A DNA stretch of 64,000 bases from NCBI GenBank assembly GCA_025200525.1, contig CM045763.1, forward strand, positions 89,432,131 through 89,496,130, read 5' to 3'. Shown piece by piece: positions 43,820 through 55,712 of this stretch; the first letter of the stretch is position 1; each line of letters starts with the position of its first letter. The translations under genes and the position numbers were made by a program. The notes beneath the pieces were generated by a model that was given only the letters and a program-made list of their open reading frames with translations, did not search any database and was not told where the DNA came from. This DNA is from Camellia lanceoleosa (taxonomy: Eukaryota > Streptophyta > Magnoliopsida > Ericales > Theaceae).

Positions 43820-44701
43820 ATGTCTCTAAAAAAATTAAAACTTGTCCCTTGGTAAAGCTTTGGTGAAGATGTCCGTAACTTGATCTTCAGTCTTGCAATA
43901 CTTGATTTGAATCTCATCATCTTCCACAACTTCTCTAATGAAATGATATTTGATAGCAATGTGTTTGGTACGAGAATGATAGACGAGATTCTTTGTCATA
44001 GCAATAGTAGACTTGTTATTACACATAATTGGAGTAACTTCACCTTGCTTCTCATCAAAATCATTCAAAATTCTTCTTAACCAAATTGCTTGTGTAGTTG
44101 CCAATGATGCTGAAATCTATTCGACCTCAACAGATGATTGTGCCACAGTTTGTTGTTTCTTGGATGACCATGAAATTACGCCCGATCCAAGAGAAAATGC
44201 ATACCCAGAAGTGCTTCTCATATCATCAACACATTCGGCCCAATCACTTTCACAAAATCCAAGTAACTTCGTATCAACAAATTTCTCATAAAAAATTCCA
44301 TAATCAAGTGTACCTTGAATGTATCTCAACACTCTTTTTGCAAACCCAAAATGAATTTGGTTTGGACTGTGCATAAACAAACACAATAAACTTGTAGCAT
44401 ACGTGATGTTCGGTCTTGTAACAGTCAAGTACAACAAACTTCCAACCAAACTTCTATAACAAGATGCTTCAGCTTCTTTACTTCCATCTTTCTTTGACAA
44501 CTTTTCGTTCACAATCAAGGGAGTAGTAACTGATTTGCAATTCTTCATTTTGAATTTCTCAAGAAGTGTTTGAGCATACTTCTTTTGGCAAATAAAAAAA
44601 CCACCATTGTCTTGGTAGATTTCAATGTCTAAAAAATGATGCAATAGCCCCACATCACTCATTTCATATTTCTTTAGCATTTTCCTTTTTAAAATCTTCA
44701 A
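43820..44701 (-). pseudogene. Copia RT C-terminus and RNase H
   Basis: The minus-strand frame reads LLHHFLDIEIYQDNGGFFI, then CYRSLVGSLLYLTVTRPNI, RVLRYIQGTLDYGIFY, a tract with ESDWAECVDDMRSTSGYAF, SWSSKKQQTVAQSSVEVE, and, past a TAG at 44117-44119 where Tyr is expected, SLATTQAIWLRRIL and TKHIAIKYHFIRE. These are the classical copia RNase H blocks. The end is near 43835. Confidence 0.9.
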
Positions 44702-44718
44702 TCAATTTTTGATCACTA

Positions 44719-45077
44719 ATGGTAAAAACCAAATCATCAACATAAAGTGAAATAATGAGAATACGTGTTGTACCTTGTCTCTTGATGTATAAAGTTGGCT
44801 CACTTTTGCTTCTTTAAAAACAACCCTTTTCATTGAAGTAAGCATCAATTTCACTATATCATGCCCAGGGTACTTGCTTTAGGCCATAGAAAGCCTTCTT
44901 TAACCTGTACACTTTATCTTCTTTGCCTTTGACAACAAAGCCTTGAGGTTGATCAACATACACCTCTTCCTCTAATTTTTCATTCAAAAATGTTGATTTT
45001 ACATCAAGTTGGAGCAAGAACCAACCCTTTTGAGCCACCAAAGCAATGATAGCTCCAATTGTATCAAGTCGAGCCAC
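44719..45077 (-). pseudogene. Copia reverse transcriptase, downstream part
   Basis: Reads ALVAQKGWFLLQLDVKSTFL, EEEVYVDQPQGFV and YRLKKAFYGLKQ, then, after frame changes, the catalytic box SLYVDDLVF at about 44735-44752. The upstream part of RT (KARLVAKGYFQQLGIDF, 49449 onward) lies on the other side of the solo LTR, showing that the domain was split by that insertion. Confidence 0.9.
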
Positions 45078-47261
45078 AGGAGTGTAACAAGCCCGCGGAG
45101 GGACCTCGCTACAGCTCGGACTCGATTTGTGTTATGGTTCTTAATCTTGAACCAAAGAGTCCAAATCCGGCAAATTGTTTTGAGAAAACAGATTTTTAGA
45201 AAAGAAGTGCCAAACATGGATTGCTTTGCCAGATACAGAGTCGTCACCTAAATATTTTATTTTGGGAAATTTAGGAAACCCTGACTCGTTGCCTAAGGCC
45301 ACGTGTCTTTCATCATCAAAGTTGCCTCGGCTCGGGAACTTGGGTACGATTGGGGAAGGTCACTTTGTGAGCACCCCCGCTCACCTGGTCAAAGACCGGC
45401 CTCTACTAGCCATGATATTTAGTTTTGAAAACATTGTGTGCTCTTATTCCGGTTATTAGCTTAGATTTACTATGTGATGCGCACAGCATACAAGTATAGA
45501 CTGGGTCGCCTGAATTGGAACAAAACATTTCATGTTTGTTTGTTTGAAAATGGTTTGATGGTGCTACCCGCAGGTAGGCTAAGACGTGGATTTGCCACTC
45601 TCGGGTGGGCTTAGAAAACATGGTTTTGCTACTATCTAGTGGGCTTAAAACACACAGTCAATGGTTTGTTCCAATCCAACTAACCCAACCTTCACCCACA
45701 GGCATTCAAACAGGTATATCACATAAGCAAATAGCCTCATGGTAAGCATGCTATTTATGGCAACACTCACACGCATGCAAGGATGCTAAAGCATAAAACT
45801 CATTGAGTACTCCAAGCCAAAACAGAAACTGATTAGAAATCCATGCATGATCCTAAGTATACAGAAATGCCTAATGCAACACATGCAAATATGCAAACTA
45901 TAGTAGGTTCGGCTATTCTAAACATGGCATATGGAATGCTACAACTAACATGTATTCAACTTGGAATTGAAATACGAATGCAGTTTGTATGATGCGCCGA
46001 GCATTGCATGCAAGATGATGAATGAATGCAAACATGCTATCATACTGTATGCTAATTGAAACATGCCCTAATCTAACCATCATAAGTTGGTAAATAAAAG
46101 GAAAGAAAGACGTGGGGTTGGAAGACATACATCACACACACGCACACTTATTACATCATTGCCCTCGCACAGAGGGTCCGAATAATATACAGTCCCAAAT
46201 GAATAGCACAGTCCGAATAAATAATATAGTCCAAATATGTACAAAAACCCTAATTAATTACCAAATTAACTAAGAAAACAATAAACTGGCGTGCAAGCCA
46301 GGGACTGCCTTGACTCTTCTTCAGATGATGAATGATGCATGTCTGGGTTGTCCTTACGCGGAAATCCATGGTGATGTCCCAGTTAGCCTCTATTTTGCAA
46401 TAATTTTTGGAAAGCACGCCAAGCCTCGGAAGACTGCTGATTTTTTATTTGCTGCAACAGAGAGCAGGAAAGGGGCATGGTAATGTATTTTCACAAATGT
46501 ATGCATGCCTCGATCCTCGTGCCACCAATCACGCATCTCGATGCATAATGGCCGAGGAGTCGAATTGCACAACTCAATATAGAATGAATGCACATGAAAA
46601 CTTAACTAAATCCTAACTCCATCATGGACAATTCGGAGTGTTGGTGACTGGGGAATTGAGACACGTTCCGTCACTCGGAGTACGAAACGTCCCTCGTTTC
46701 CCGTGCTTGAGCTAACTCCTATCCCGAACACAATGCAATATGCATGACATGCATGAAATGCAACTAAGATACATCCTAACATGCAACATGCTATGAAATG
46801 GCATACACGATGCACGAGGTAACATGGCATACACAATGCGCTAACATACAACCTAGCATACACAATGCTATGGAATGAAATGGCATACACAATGCAATAT
46901 GGACTTACACTAACACAAGTGGACCTCAGCCACACTCACATAAGAGGCCATTAGATGAAAATGAGACACTCGAGATGCGTGCACACGTGCACGCAAACCG
47001 AGGACCGACCCTAAGGCACCAAATGCCACTCTAACAAGGCATGACAAGACATGGAATATGGCATACTAGCATGCAAATTTCAGTAGCAAAAAGTGATGCA
47101 AAACAGCCCGAAACATGGTAAAATGACATCCGATGCATGAAATGAATCCCGAAACATGAAATTAGGCGCATGGAATGACCTATGGCTATGCAATGCATGC
47201 ATTATTTGAACATGAAGTGTGAATACAGAATTGAGACAGCCCAAAAAAAAGCATATTTACA

Positions 47262-48110
47262 GTTTTAAACAAGGCCAAAAAGTGAACACAAATGGGGCTA
47301 AGTTAGCATGCAAAAATGGCCCCGAAAGAGAGATAATGAAGCAAGTAGCAGCTGCTAACCCTAAACAGAGAAGAGCCCTTCTAAAATGTTGAAGAGGGGG
47401 CCAAAATATGGTATTTTAAAGTTTACAACAAACCACAAAAACAAACACAAGTATGGCTAAACTCTCATGCAAGAGATGGGCCAAAAGGGAGACAAAGAAG
47501 GAAGTGATGGCTGCCGGCCCCAAACAGATGAGGGCCCTTCAACAATGTTGAAGAGGGGACCAAAATATGACCTTTTATAGTTGATGACCAAACCCAAAAC
47601 AGTGCACAAGCATGCTCAAAATACTATACAAAATAAGGCCAAAAAAAAGAGCTACAACACAAAGAGGAAAAAGGAAACTTCAAACAGCAAAAGACCCTTA
47701 ATGAAACATGAATAGGGGGTCAAAATAATGCTATTTACAGTTCATACCAAAGCTCAAAAATACAAGCACAAGGGGCTAACAAATCATGCAAAAATGGGGC
47801 CAAAAGAGGGATACAAAGGCAAGTGACAAAAGGAGACGCCAAACAGTGATGAGCCCTTCAACAATGTTGAAAAAGGGCTCAAAATGAGCCACTTTACAGT
47901 TTATGACAGAGCTCAAAACAGTTTATACATAGGCCAAAAATACTACACAAGAAATAGGCATACAAGAGAGGTAAAAAAGCAAGTGCAAAAAGGAAGCCTC
48001 AAACAGTGAGAGGCCCTTAAACAAACATGAAAAAGAGCTCAAAAAAATACTATTTTAAGTTAGGGTCGGATCCCAAAAGTGTAAGCAAGAATGGCTAAGA
48101 AAGCATGCAA
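47262..48110. repeat. About 160-bp tandem repeat of the solo LTR
   Basis: Landmarks similar to CAGTTTA stand at 47262, 47419, 47579, 47738, 47896 and 48056 (157-160 bp apart), six units. Several units contain CTTCAACAATGTTGAAG or close variants (about 47541, 47858), a 17-bp inverted repeat. Confidence 0.8.
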
Positions 48111-48374
48111 AAATGAACTCAAAAGAAAGGAAAAAAAGACTCACCCTTGTAGACCAATCTTTGACAACCTCTTGGCACAAGAAATGGTGCTGTTCAGCCC
48201 TGGAAAGCACCTCCAAGTGGCTGGGATGGAGGTGGTGGTGTGGTGCTAGGCGGTGGTGTAGAAATGGTGTAAGGTTTAGGAGGTTTGGAGGCTTGAAGTG
48301 TAAAGAGAGAGGGCTCCAATATAAAAGGCTCAAAGAAAATTTTTCTAACCCTCAAGACAAGGGCTGGGGGCTGT

Positions 48375-48383
48375 TTATATAGG
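48375..48383 (-). promoter_or_regulatory. TATA box of the solo LTR
   Basis: Minus-strand CCTATATAA is preserved in the third copy of the LTR, with the GGCCGGCC cluster upstream at about 48532-48605. A solo LTR that keeps a promoter could transcribe into the copia fragment and beyond. Confidence 0.5.
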
Positions 48384-49448
48384 CAAAAGAGGGGGAGAAA
48401 GAGGGGGAAACAATTCAAGTTTCCCCCCAAAACTGCAGCCTCCCGGATACAAAATCTGGGAGGAAAAGGAGGATAGATTTGTAATGTACCAACCCTGAGG
48501 ATCATGGTTGGCTAGCTTGCTAGGGTTTAGGTGGCCGGCCGGCCCTCCCCATGGCAGGCCGGCCAAGGGTCAAAAGGGTCAAGTGGCATTAGTGGCCGGC
48601 CACCACAAATTGGTGGCCTCCAATGTGTGCTCAACACAGCCATGTGGTAAAAAACTGGAGACAGTGAACCAGGAGAGAGAAAATGCCATTTTTTGGAGGG
48701 GTTCAAAAGGGTCAATGACAAATACTGGCCGGCCATGTGATATTGGTGGTCTCCCAGGTGTCTACAACACAAATATGTGGTTTTGGGCAAGAAAAAATGG
48801 TCTTGGGGTGGTCAACAGTGGCTTTCGAGTGAGAAAAACGGGCGACGGAGGGCGATGGAGGAATAAAACTGGTTGCTGAAACAATTACTGGCCTCCCACC
48901 CTTCTACGACCTTTCTAACAATGAAACAGAGGTCCCTGCAAAAAATGAACGCAAACCGATGTAAAATAAAGGTTCGGGGCGAAATCATGATGCTGGGGTC
49001 CCGATTAACCGCAGGAGTGGTGTTCGACCATGAAGTTGGTCCCTCGGACCACAGTGTCCCTCAAAAGGAAGTAAATAAGATGCATACCAAAAATCGGAGC
49101 AAACGGAGGTGGTTAGGCGGTCCCGAACCGAGGCACTCGGCCTGATGGCTCCAAAAATCGGGAATCGGGCTCCGAAATGGGCAAAATGGCCTACGACCAC
49201 GAAACGTAGCCTACGGCCAGTAAGAGATGATCTACGAGACCTCTCCCTCCATTCTGGAAGAGAAACAGAGAAAACCGAGCTTGGTTCGCAAACCGAGGCA
49301 AAGCATGAAAGAATCCGGAAGTTCGAAGGCAAGGCTCGCAGCCGAGACTCTGAAACTTCTAAACGAGCACAATATGCAACATCACCAAGTGCTCAATCGG
49401 TGACGTCTGAGTCTTAAGGTCGGTCAAAAATGGGGTGTCTACAAGGAG

Positions 49449-50274
49449 TAAAAGTTTCTTGGAAATCAATTCCGAGTTGTTGGAAATACCCTTTCGCCAC
49501 AAGTCTTGCTTTGTTCTTTTGATCCAAACTGAAGAGTCTATAGCCTTTGGATTTCAAGCTATAACCCACAAAGATGCATTTCTTACTATTTTCATCAAGC
49601 TTGTGCCTCACTTTTTTTGGAACATGAACATAACAAATGCAACCAAACACCACCAAGTGATTCACTGATGGTTTCCTTCCACTCCAAGCTTCAAATGGAG
49701 TTTTGTCTTTAAGAGCTTTTGAAGGCCATCTATTCATCAAGTAAACTGTTGTATACACGGCCTCACCCCAAAAAGTTTTGGGTAGCCCCTTCTTATGTAG
49801 TATAGACTTGGACATCTCCTCTATGGTTCTATTCTTCCTTTCCGCCATGCCATTTTGTTGTGGAGTGTACCCAATGGTCAATTGCCTTTCCATACCAATA
49901 TCTTCACAAAATTTCATAAACTCATTTGAGTTGTATTCTCCACCTCTATCACTTCTCACTACTTTCATCAAACAACCACTTTGGGTTTCAGCAAGATTTT
50001 GAAATTTCTTGAATATAGAGAAAACTTCACTATTTTGTCTCATGAAATACACCCAAGTCATTCTAGTAAAATCATCAACAAAAATAACGAAGTACTTGTT
50101 ACCTCTATGAGTTGATGTATCCTTTGGTCCATACACATCGGTATGGATAAGCTCTAATTGTGCTTTAGCTCTCTTTGTTTTCTCGTTTGGAAATGACTCC
50201 TGGTGATGCTTTCCAAGTGCACAACCTTCACAAATATGTTGCACTTCATGAATGGTCGACAACGCAAAAACCAT
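49449..50274 (-). pseudogene. Copia integrase and start of RT
   Basis: The frame reads HICEGCALGKHHQESFP, HTDVYGP (first Asp), FVDDFTRMTWVYFM, VVRSDRGGEYNS (second Asp), TPQQNGMAERKNRTI (Glu), and the C-terminal VFGCICYVHVPKKVRHKLD and FVGYSLKSKGYRLF. Some sequence between integrase and RT is deleted: the frame passes directly into KNKARLVAKGYFQQLG and ends at the solo LTR. Catalytic D-D-E residues are all present. Confidence 0.92.
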
Positions 50275-50283
50275 ATTCTTTTG

Positions 50284-50990
50284 TTATAGATGCTTCAAGC
50301 TTTGAAAATTCAAGTGCCCAAATCTTCTATGCCAAAGCAATGAATTATCAATCACATCCATTTTCAAAGCCGCATTTTTGCTATACTGAAAAATGAGAGG
50401 AAAACTTCCATTCTTCTCCATCTTGATTTTTGCTACAACTTGGTTTCTCCCCCCTTTATGAAAAATTTTGCAAAAATCTTCTTCAAAGTGAACAAGGTAT
50501 CCATGCTCCATAAGTTGTCTAACACTTAGCAAATTTTGCTCCAAGTCTGGAACTAGGAGAACATCGGAAATGGATCTTGTACCCATCTTGGTTTCTATAG
50601 CAATAGTACCTTTTCCTTTTGTTTGGACTAAGACACCATTCCCCATTTTTACTTCAGAATTGGAGGAAGCATTCATTTTCACAAAAATGCTCTCATCTCC
50701 TATCATGTAATTGTTACATTTGTTATCAAGAAACCATACATCCTTGTTTTGATCTGATGCCTTGTCACGAGCATAGAACATGTGCCCTTCACTTTCTTGC
50801 TCCTCGAAAAAATTAGTCTGTTGAGTGCTCTTGACTTGGCAATCCTTCTTGACATGCCCAAATTTGTTAAAATTGTAACATTTTGGCTTTCTTCGAAACC
50901 AATGATCTTTATCAACATGACTGCTTCGGTTACAAATTCTACACTTTTGTTGAGTGGACTCTTTATTTTCCTTTCTTTGAAAAATAGAAC
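50284..50990 (-). pseudogene. Copia zinc knuckle, protease region and GAG-pre-integrase domain
   Basis: The minus-strand frames show the CCHC knuckle CYNFNKFGHVKKDC (about 50883-50842) and a protease-like segment where the catalytic DSGC-type motif reads WFLDNKCNNYM, so the active-site Asp-Ser/Thr-Gly is altered. They then show VLLVPDLEQNLLSVRQL and the GAG-pre-integrase LLWHRRFGHLNFQSL. A stop separates this from the integrase frame at 50283. Confidence 0.85.
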
Positions 50991-50991
50991 T

Positions 50992-51519
50992 TCATCTTCC
51001 TCTTGCATTTCTTGTTCTTCCGTTTGCATTTCTTCCTCTTCCTCTTCCTTGGGAATTAAAAGTACTAACATTAAGCTTGGATTGAAAGGCACTTTCAATT
51101 GACTTTTCAGATTGCCTACTCAACCTTTGTTCAAATGTTTTAATTGAACCTATCAACTCTTCAATACTCAAATTAGCAAGATCTTTAGTTTCTTCAATGA
51201 CATCAACAATAGGATTGTATTTCTCCTGCAAACTTATCAAAATTTTCTCAATAACTCTTTGAATAAAAATATTATCCCCATAAATTTTCATTTGGTTCAC
51301 AAGTTGCATAACTCTAGAAAAATAATCCTTCAACAATTACATATCCTTCATCTTTATATTTTCAAAATCTCTTTTCAATGATTGAAGTTTGATGGTTCTT
51401 ACCTTCAAGTTGCCTTTGTACTCTTTTTAAAGAATATTGCATGCCTCCTTTGCTTTTGTAGCATCGATAATTCTTGAAAAGATTGCTTCTAAAACTCCTT
51501 GTTAAATCAAGGAGAGAGC
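50992..51519 (-). pseudogene. Copia gag, C-terminal part (UBN2-like)
   Basis: Reads LKDYFSRVMQLVNQMKIYGD, then VIEKILISLQEKYNPIVDVI and LSIEELIGSIKTFEQRL, followed by a Gly/Arg/Asn-rich linker. These are standard copia gag segments. It is interrupted at 51520 by the 2.4-kb solo LTR. Confidence 0.85.
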
Positions 51520-51524
51520 CTTTG

Positions 51525-53923
51525 TGTAACAATCCCCACCTCTGATTAGTGCTAATCTCTGATTGAGCATGATAAGTAATTGAACAGACTGAAATTCTGA
51601 ACCGAATGCATGAGTATGTTGTTTAATTGCATTTCTATCTGTTAGTCATTAAATGATCTGTTCATGTTTTATCTTTGAACTGCGAATTGAAAGCCTTATC
51701 GGCGACCGATTCAGAAATTGATTGGTATTTTATGCTAATTAGAATTTATGTGATTTTATGGTAGGTTTAATTAAAATTCGATTTGGAATGATTAAATTAG
51801 ATTAATTAACATTAAATTACATTAGATTGTGTTATTACCATAATGCCATCAGTGGGCCACTTTTTGTACTATTGGTTGAAACTCAATTCATATCATTTGA
51901 TGCACCTTATTCAGCCATTTTCTTAGACCCAACAAGAGAGAGAGGGAGAGTAGGAGAAATTGGTTTCATCAAGAGTTTTGCTTGGAAACCTAGAAGATTT
52001 GAAGGGAATTTGCAAAATTGAGCTTGTATACTTTGAATTCAAGACCTAAGGTAGAGATTTCATCCTCTCATTTGTACATTTGAGTTATTCTTGCATGGTT
52101 CATGGGATTAATGGAGGTTAGAGTCCAATATTGGTTTAAAGTGTTGAATTGAGGCTTAATCCATACATGCATGTACATATTCTTGAATTTTGAGGTTGTT
52201 CTTCATGAATTTCCACATGCATGTTCATGTTTATGTTATAGTCCATGAATTCACCATAGTTTTCAGCCTAATCTTGCATTTGATCAAGTTTTAGAGCACT
52301 AGAGTTCATAAGAGTTCATGCATGTTATGTTTTTACATAATTCATGAAAACTTCTTTGAAATGGTGTTCAATTGGCTCACCCTTGGGCTTTGATTTTACA
52401 AATTGATCTTCAAAACATGTTATATTGTTGGTTTCCAAGTGTTTTCCAGAAAATGGGCCCAAAAAGTTGAGTTTTGAGGTGTTGAATGCTTGGTTTGAGC
52501 TTGGAAGACAAATCTGGAAATTCCAGATTTTGGCTTCTATGCTCGAGCGACCATCTTTTGTTCAGATCTCCGCTTGAGCGAAGAAATGCTCGCTCGAGCA
52601 TAGATTGCAAGCTCTCAGATTTTTGGTGCACACAGACGCACGCTCGAGCAACAAGACCTACGCTCGAGCGAAGCATGTGTCTCACGCTCGAGCAAGCATC
52701 GAGCAAGGATTTTCAGCATTCAGCACTTTTTGCGTTTTTATAGACTGCTCGAGCGAGGAAGTCCACGCTCGAGCGACCCCACTGTTTTGACAAGCTCGCT
52801 CGAGCAAAGAAAGCCACGCTCGAGCGAGACCTCTATTTTTTGAAAATTTTGAAAAGTGTTTTAAAGTGCATCTTTGCATCCTCATTCCATCATAGGCATT
52901 CCTAGGCCTAGTTTAAGGCATCTTAATGAGGATATCGATATAAAACCACACCAAGTCAAGATAGGGGCTAAGTTGTTATCCCGAATATGTAACTTAGTCT
53001 GTGTTCATTCTGCAATTGTAGGGTTGGCATTCGAGGATGCTCATTAACTTGTCTATAGCCCAGTGCTTTGTGAGTAACAATGTTGTAAAGATATATTCAA
53101 TTATGAATATTTTCTGAATGATCAACTGTTCTGCTTGTTGAAACGTTATTGTTCAATGAATGAATGTTTGTCCTATTTGTAAACTGTATTCGTGGTATCC
53201 ATAGCAATTTACCGTTACTGTACTGTTACTACTACTGTCACAAAGATCTCTGTCAGTTCCCATGTTCTAACCACTCATTTCTTTGTTATGATGGCCATCA
53301 ATCGATGCTCGTCTCATTAAGACCCTTGCATCTTTTGCTATGGAATGTACCACATATGACTGCTATGGTTTCTAAGTGATTGACATGACTATTTCAATAC
53401 TAAAAGAACATTCATTCTTAACCTCTTTACACTGCTGTTATTCACTGGGCTTTAGCTCAATGTTTAAATATCTATGTAGGTGTCCAGGCACCGGACCGGA
53501 GCTAGGAACGTCGGGTTAGCTCTTGTTTTGTCAAAGCCAACCATTGTGCCTCATCTCGAGGTTCCAAGTGTATTCAAGCCACGGCTGTTTTGAGGTGTTC
53601 AGATTCACCCTTTTGTTTCTGTTTTATAATTAATGTTTAAGACTTGACTGTACAGTTTTAGTTAGGGATTTGGTCCCTGACATGGTTGTTTGTATATATA
53701 TATCGCATGTACATATGTTTTGGTTATGAATGTGGGTTATTTATAAAAGTCTTTTCGTATTCAGACTGTCACTGCTTATTGGACATCTTTTATTTACTGT
53801 TTTGGCTTCCGCCAACCTCTCTACTCTGTATTATTTTTGTTACTATTAAGCAAGCCTTCGGTAATCTCAGATTACTGGCCGGTCTCGATACTAAACCCAT
53901 AAGGGCTGGTTTGGGTCGTGACA
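51525..53923 (+). mobile_element. Second solo LTR (2.4 kb) in the copia gag
   Basis: TGTAACAATC at the left and GGTCGTGACA at the right are flanked by a perfect 5-bp duplication CTTTG (51520-51524 and 53924-53928). The terminal sequences resemble chromovirus (Tekay/Del-like) gypsy LTRs, by memory only. No internal region or coding frame remains. A CGCTCGAGCG-rich array stands near its centre. The orientation is inferred from the typical TGTAAC start. Confidence 0.88.
52540..52830. repeat. CGCTCGAGCG palindrome array inside the 2.4-kb solo LTR
   Basis: About twelve copies of GCTCGAGC-type palindromes occur in 290 bp, many as CACGCTCGAGCGA, irregularly spaced at about 20-40 bp and often paired as GCTCGAGCGAGG...CCACGCTCGAGCG. 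They are dense CpG sites in an otherwise AT-rich LTR. Confidence 0.85.
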
Positions 53924-53928
53924 CTTTG

Positions 53929-54130
53929 AATCCTTCTTTCTTTGCTCTTTCAACTGATTCTTTTAGGGATTTGTCAAAGCTCTTTCATCTTCTGGTTCCT
54001 CGAACCCATTCTTAACAATATCCCAAATATCTGTATAGATAAAAATAGTTCTCATTTTCATATACCAAAAATCAAAATTTTCACCATTAAAGAAACGAGT
54101 AGATACATTTTGGTTGTTGGAATTCGCCAT
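53929..54130 (-). pseudogene. Copia gag, N-terminal part
   Basis: The minus-strand ATG at 54128-54130 opens MANSNNQNVSTRFFNGENFD, followed by FWYMKMRTIFIYTDIWDIV, the start of copia gag. A stop follows after ALTNP. It is bracketed by two solo LTRs only a few bases away on each side. Confidence 0.85.
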
Positions 54131-54137
54131 GGACGTC

Positions 54138-55307
54138 TGATCGAGGTCGAATTGTACACCATTGAGGCTGGTAATTAGGATCCTTTAACCTTACTTGTCA
54201 GTCAAATTGTATATTTTATGTCTGTTTAATGCCAATAAGGTTGTATGTGGTTAAAGCACAAAATGAGCAAAAATACAATGTTTTAACTAGAAAAATGCTT
54301 CCCGCACGTGCAGCTAATCCATTGCAGCCAAACAGGGCCCAAGAAAATCATATGTACGGAGGCCTATTCCTGTACGTGCAAAACCCTCATCGCACGTGCG
54401 GTGGCATTTCCCACATGTGCAACTGTACCTCAGGAAATGTGCCCGATGTTTTAAACCTGTTTTAGAAAAACTGAAGATATAAAAGGCAGAAAAAAAAGGC
54501 TGGATTAGGGTTCTGCAATTTTCCAAAGGATAGGAGGGGCTAGGGTTTGAAAAGAAGGGTTTCAAGCTTCAAGAATATCTCTCTTGGTGATTTTCTCTTC
54601 CTCTACCTCTTCTTACTCCTCTATGAGTGGCGGGTTCTTCTATTCCTAGGGTTTTGATGAAACCCTAGCCAAAGAAATAGGGTTTTCTTTTTGATTTTTG
54701 ATTATGTAACGGTTTGAACAAGTTGTATGATATTCAAGAAGTTTTTAAATATATTTTTCATTATTTCTTCAAGCATTTTTTTTTTCTTCTGTGATTGTTG
54801 AATGCTTTCTATGCAACGATTTTCTTTGCTTTCAAATTCAAAGTATGAGACGAGCCATACTACAAGGGACGAGTCGTATTGCTACACTAGTTTAGAGCGA
54901 ATGACTCATGCTACTTGAGATGGTTTGTGCCTATACATTGAATGTGATAATTATCTTGATCAATGCTTCAAACTTGTAGTTGCGAAGTATTATTTGGTTC
55001 GAGCTGGACATAATTGATTGAGACCTTATTTATGTAACTAGTGGTGAATTCATTACCCTAGGTTTTTCCAAAAAATCAGTAATCCCGTTATTTCACTTTT
55101 AATTGCTAGATTAAGTTCTTAGTTTATTTTAGTTATTATTAGTTTATGAATATCATCACTTTTTTAATCAAAATTAAATTAAGAATTTAACAATTAAATT
55201 AGTTGAATTTCACATTTATCTCTATAGATCGATATCTGGACTTACCATTATTCTAAGGAATTTGGTACAGTTTAGTGTTTATTTTTGGTGTGTAAAACGA
55301 CGCATCA
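54138..55307 (+). mobile_element. Third solo LTR (1.17 kb) in the copia leader
   Basis: TGATCGAGG at the left and GACGCATCA at the right are flanked by ACGTC (54133-54137) and ACGTT (55308-55312), a 5-bp duplication with one mismatch. A TATA-like GATATAAAAGG at about 54474 and a CT-rich leader following it fit an LTR promoter on the plus strand. It also contains repeated GCACGTGC-type palindromes (54303-54420). The borders are less certain than for the other two. Confidence 0.65.
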
Positions 55308-55312
55308 ACGTT

Positions 55313-55384
55313 GGCTTGTTCTTCTTTGGGGCTTGTTTTCCCGTATCCGATCTCTACGCTCAGCTTGCTCTTAACCCAATCAAA
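55313..55384 (-). other. Remaining copia 5' leader
   Basis: Short non-coding stretch between the third solo LTR and the primer-binding site. Confidence 0.6.
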
Positions 55385-55396
55385 GCTTTGATACCA
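55385..55396 (-). other. Primer-binding site of the copia element
   Basis: On the minus strand TGGTATCAAAGC lies four bases inside the 5' LTR and matches the complement of the 3' end of initiator tRNA-Met at all but one position. This is the usual copia primer. Confidence 0.85.
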
Positions 55397-55400
55397 CTTT

Positions 55401-55712
55401 TGTTAGTTTTTGATAAAACTCTGTCTAGAGTAAACTTTTATTTTGTATTGAATTTAACTTGCATTGATCTTGAATTTTTTTCTCTTATTCTTCTCTTTGC
55501 CCATAGGCTTACTTCCTTTTATGTAGGGAAGGTTACACATAAGTTCAATGAATAACCTTACAACTAATTAAGTACATAAATATAATCTAGACAATGGGCC
55601 TAATAAATATAAAACACATGAATATAAAAATACATGAATACAAAGAATACATAAACCCAATGTATCCAATGTATTTAATGTATGCAATGTAAATATGACA
55701 TTAATTTTAACA
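55401..55712 (-). mobile_element. 5' LTR of the copia element
   Basis: 312 bp, paired with 43484-43785. It is bordered outside by AATGA, close to GATGA at the other end. Confidence 0.9.

Larger units (their letters stand above)
45083..49443 (-). mobile_element. Solo LTR of the element A family inserted in the copia RT
   Basis: 4361 bp with TGTAACAAGC at the low end and GGTGTCTACA at the high end, homologous along its length to the element A LTR (17728-21996), but with no internal region. It is flanked by a perfect 5-bp duplication AGGAG (45078-45082 and 49444-49448). It arose by recombination between the two LTRs of a full insertion. It gives the exact LTR borders for this family. Confidence 0.95.
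43484..55712 (-). mobile_element. Ty1/copia retrotransposon carrying three foreign solo LTRs
   Basis: LTRs of about 300 bp (43484-43785 and 55401-55712) share near-identical sequence starting TGTTAG and ending TTAACA. On the minus strand the order is 5' LTR, initiator-Met-type primer-binding site, gag, zinc knuckle, integrase, RT, RNase H, polypurine tract, 3' LTR, which is the copia order. The flanks GATGA and AATGA match at four of five bases. Once the three insertions and their duplications are removed, about 4.3 kb of copia remains. Frameshifts and in-frame stops make it inactive. Confidence 0.92.
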
